Source: Methylobacterium isbiliense (GTDB lineage Bacteria > Pseudomonadota > Alphaproteobacteria > Rhizobiales > Beijerinckiaceae). Taken from it: DNA of 64,000 nt. The position numbers and the translations under genes are program-made. The notes below the pieces were generated by a model. The model did no database searches and was not told the DNA's origin. It worked only from the letters and a program-made list of their open reading frames with translations. The stretch lies in NCBI RefSeq assembly GCF_022179325.1, contig NZ_BPQQ01000086.1:1-64000 (forward strand), read 5' to 3'. Below are positions 63,050 through 64,000 of the stretch, in pieces (position 1 is the stretch's first letter; each line of letters begins with the position of its first letter).

Positions 63050-63064
63050 GCAAGTTACATGCCA
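63050..63064 (-). promoter_or_regulatory. Sigma-54 (-24/-12) promoter upstream of hhyS
   Basis: On the minus strand TGGCATGTAACTTGC matches the sigma-54 consensus TGGCAC-N5-TTGC with one mismatch and the exact GG-N10-GC spacing. Transcription would start near 63038, giving a 5' leader of about 43 nt before hhyS. A gene for a sigma-54-dependent activator lies just upstream, which supports the call. Confidence 0.78.
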
Positions 63065-63079
63065 GAACTCCAATAAAAC

Positions 63080-63096
63080 AAATTACAATGTAATTT
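63080..63096. promoter_or_regulatory. 17-bp palindrome upstream of the sigma-54 promoter
   Basis: AAATTACAATGTAATTT is a perfect palindrome with 8-bp arms around one base. It is 16 bp upstream of the -24 element, too near for a typical enhancer site of a sigma-54 activator, but suited to a modulating repressor or bending protein. Surrounding sequence is AT-rich compared with the window. Confidence 0.5.
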
Positions 63097-63194
63097 CAAA
63101 GGCTTGTCCGGAATGCTGGTCCGGCGGAGACGGGATATGCAAACTATGTTGTCGAAAAGAACTCTTACTTTATGCAAAGATAGTTATCATCAAT

Positions 63195-63443
63195 TTAACC
63201 GTGTCGATTGCCACATACTGGGCATGTGACCTCAAGGGGGTAACCATACCATATCCCACGACAGCGGCTGCACCAATGGCCAGTAGCCTGGTGTTCGGGC
63301 GCACCAATGACCTTGGCCATCGCACCGATGCCCAGATTCTTCGCCGGCCTGGCCGGCCCGGAGGGTGACAGTCTCGATTGCGGGAATCGGAGAACCGCCG
63401 CAGGAGGACGCGTTTCGTCGTTGTCGCCCATTCGTCGCCTCAC
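63195..63443 (-). CDS. Small zinc-ribbon-like protein between the activator and the hydrogenase operon
   Basis: An 82-aa product from GTG 63443, overlapping the activator stop (GTGA); ATG 63431 is a possible start four codons later. The N-terminal half is basic and Pro-rich; the C-terminal part has WCSRCRGIWYGYPLEV followed by TCPVCGNRHG, that is two CxxC pairs 14 residues apart, a zinc-ribbon or rubredoxin-like arrangement. Its coupling to the activator gene suggests a regulatory partner. I do not know a family for it; coding status rests on the overlap and the two CxxC pairs. Confidence 0.55.
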   Translation of the reverse strand: MRRRMGDNDETRPPAAVLRFPQSRLSPSGPARPAKNLGIGAMAKVIGAPEHQATGHWCSRCRGIWYGYPLEVTCPVCGNRHG

Positions 63444-64000
63444 TCGCTCTCCGTCAAGTTATAGCGCTTGATCTTGTTCGCAAGCCCGACGCGCGACAAA
63501 CCTAGTTCGGCCGCCGTACGACTTTGATTCCAGCGATTGCGGCGGAGTGCCCTGACCACAAGCTGTCGTTCGAGGCTTTCCACCTGCCCCTTCAGGCTCG
63601 TTCCCTCTGGCGCGATTCCTTCCAGCACTATGGGCGCCTTCCGTGCATTCGCAGCGGCCAGCAGCGCCGGTGACATATTGCGCGTGGTCAGATGCTCACC
63701 ATCCTGGGCCAGCGCGACCATGCGACGGATCTCATTTTCAAGCTCACGAACATTTCCGTGAAAGTCGCACGCCAAAAGCTTGGCGATCGCATCAGCGGTG
63801 ATGCCGAGGATCTTTCGTCCGCTCGCCTCCGCATGTTTGGCGACAAAGAATTCCGCGAGGGGAGTGATATCTTCGGTTCGATCCCGAAGCGGAGGCAGTT
63901 CGAGCTCGATTCCCTTGAGGCGAAAATAGAGATCCTGTCGAAACTCCCGGCACGCAACGAGGTCCTTCAGCGGCCTGTTTGCAGCCGCGATAATGCGAAC
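63440..64000 (-). CDS. hoxA: Sigma-54-dependent activator (HoxA/NtrC type), partial at window edge
   Basis: The C-terminal 186 codons of an enhancer-binding protein that runs off the right edge. AAA+ part: RIIAAANRPLKDLVACREFR, DLYFRLKGIELELPPLRDRT, EDITPLAEFFVAKHAEASGR and FHGNVRELENEIRRMVALAQ (sensor II region). The C-terminal Fis-type HTH is RALRRNRWNQSRTAAELGLS, RVGLANKIKRYNL. In H2-oxidising bacteria this place is held by HoxA/HupR, which drive hydrogenase operons from sigma-54 promoters. The receiver domain is outside the window, so the subfamily is inferred. Confidence 0.85.
   Translation of the reverse strand, partial: VRIIAAANRPLKDLVACREFRQDLYFRLKGIELELPPLRDRTEDITPLAEFFVAKHAEASGRKILGITADAIAKLLACDFHGNVRELENEIRRMVALAQDGEHLTTRNMSPALLAAANARKAPIVLEGIAPEGTSLKGQVESLERQLVVRALRRNRWNQSRTAAELGLSRVGLANKIKRYNLTESE

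Overview
The window is GC-rich bacterial DNA, and its gene content points to an aerobic, facultatively autotrophic alphaproteobacterium, probably of the Hyphomicrobiales (Rhizobiales). The pointers are a red-type (form I) RuBisCO operon with CbbX activase, a GTTC-N7-GTTC SOS box typical of Alphaproteobacteria, Rhizobiales-type IS66 elements, and a hox/hyp gene set. No rRNA, tRNA or CRISPR was seen. The genus cannot be fixed from the sequence.

Layout. (1) 1-13.4 kb is an accessory region damaged by mobile DNA. A 462-codon gene is split by an IS1182-family element; there is an SRAP peptidase, an SOS-box gene fragment cut by an ISL3-family element with 55-bp inverted repeats, and then small redox, regulator and SnoaL-type genes (PNPOx-like, AhpD-like, LysR, broken TetR, AraC, TetR, peroxiredoxin, truncated EamA transporter). 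(2) 13.4-18.5 kb is a 5'-truncated, frameshifted Tn3-family remnant interrupted by a decayed IS66, which itself carries an IS5-type fragment. (3) 18.6-34.1 kb is cbbR and, divergently, the Calvin-Benson-Bassham operon cbbF-P-T-G-K-A-L-S-X-E, an aldolase-Dabb fusion gene, cbbZ and cbbY, then a further HAD phosphatase and a decayed second cbbY. (4) 34.3-41.5 kb is one IS66 element inserted into that second cbbY; a closely related IS66 and an IS110 have inserted into its own tnpC. Target duplications let the order of insertion be rebuilt to the base. (5) 41.7-64 kb is a hydrogenase supercluster, all on the minus strand. It starts at a sigma-54-type promoter upstream of hhyS and runs through group 1h-type [NiFe]-hydrogenase genes (hhyS, hhyL), two small four-cysteine HiPIP-like paralogues, an endopeptidase, several accessory genes (unknown 102-aa protein, TPR, two small membrane proteins, NifU-Rieske fusion, NHL-repeat protein), hypF-C-(gmhA-like)-D-E-A-B, then the bidirectional NAD-reducing hydrogenase hoxF-U-Y-H-W-I and a nickel permease. 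A zinc-ribbon ORF and a sigma-54 activator of the HoxA/NtrC type lie at the right edge.

How it fits together. HhyLS would oxidise H2, probably at low concentration, and pass electrons to the respiratory chain, perhaps through the small Fe-S proteins and the NifU-Rieske protein. HoxFUYH would make NADH directly from H2. The cbb operon would use ATP and reductant to fix CO2. Metal-centre assembly (HypA-F), nickel import and two dedicated endopeptidases serve both enzymes. The whole thing reads as an H2-driven chemolithoautotrophy island. The most interesting poorly described parts are the tandem four-cysteine LPEL/CRLW proteins, the 102-aa protein, the zinc-ribbon ORF next to the activator, the aldolase-Dabb fusion inside the CBB operon, and the isomerase inside the hyp genes.
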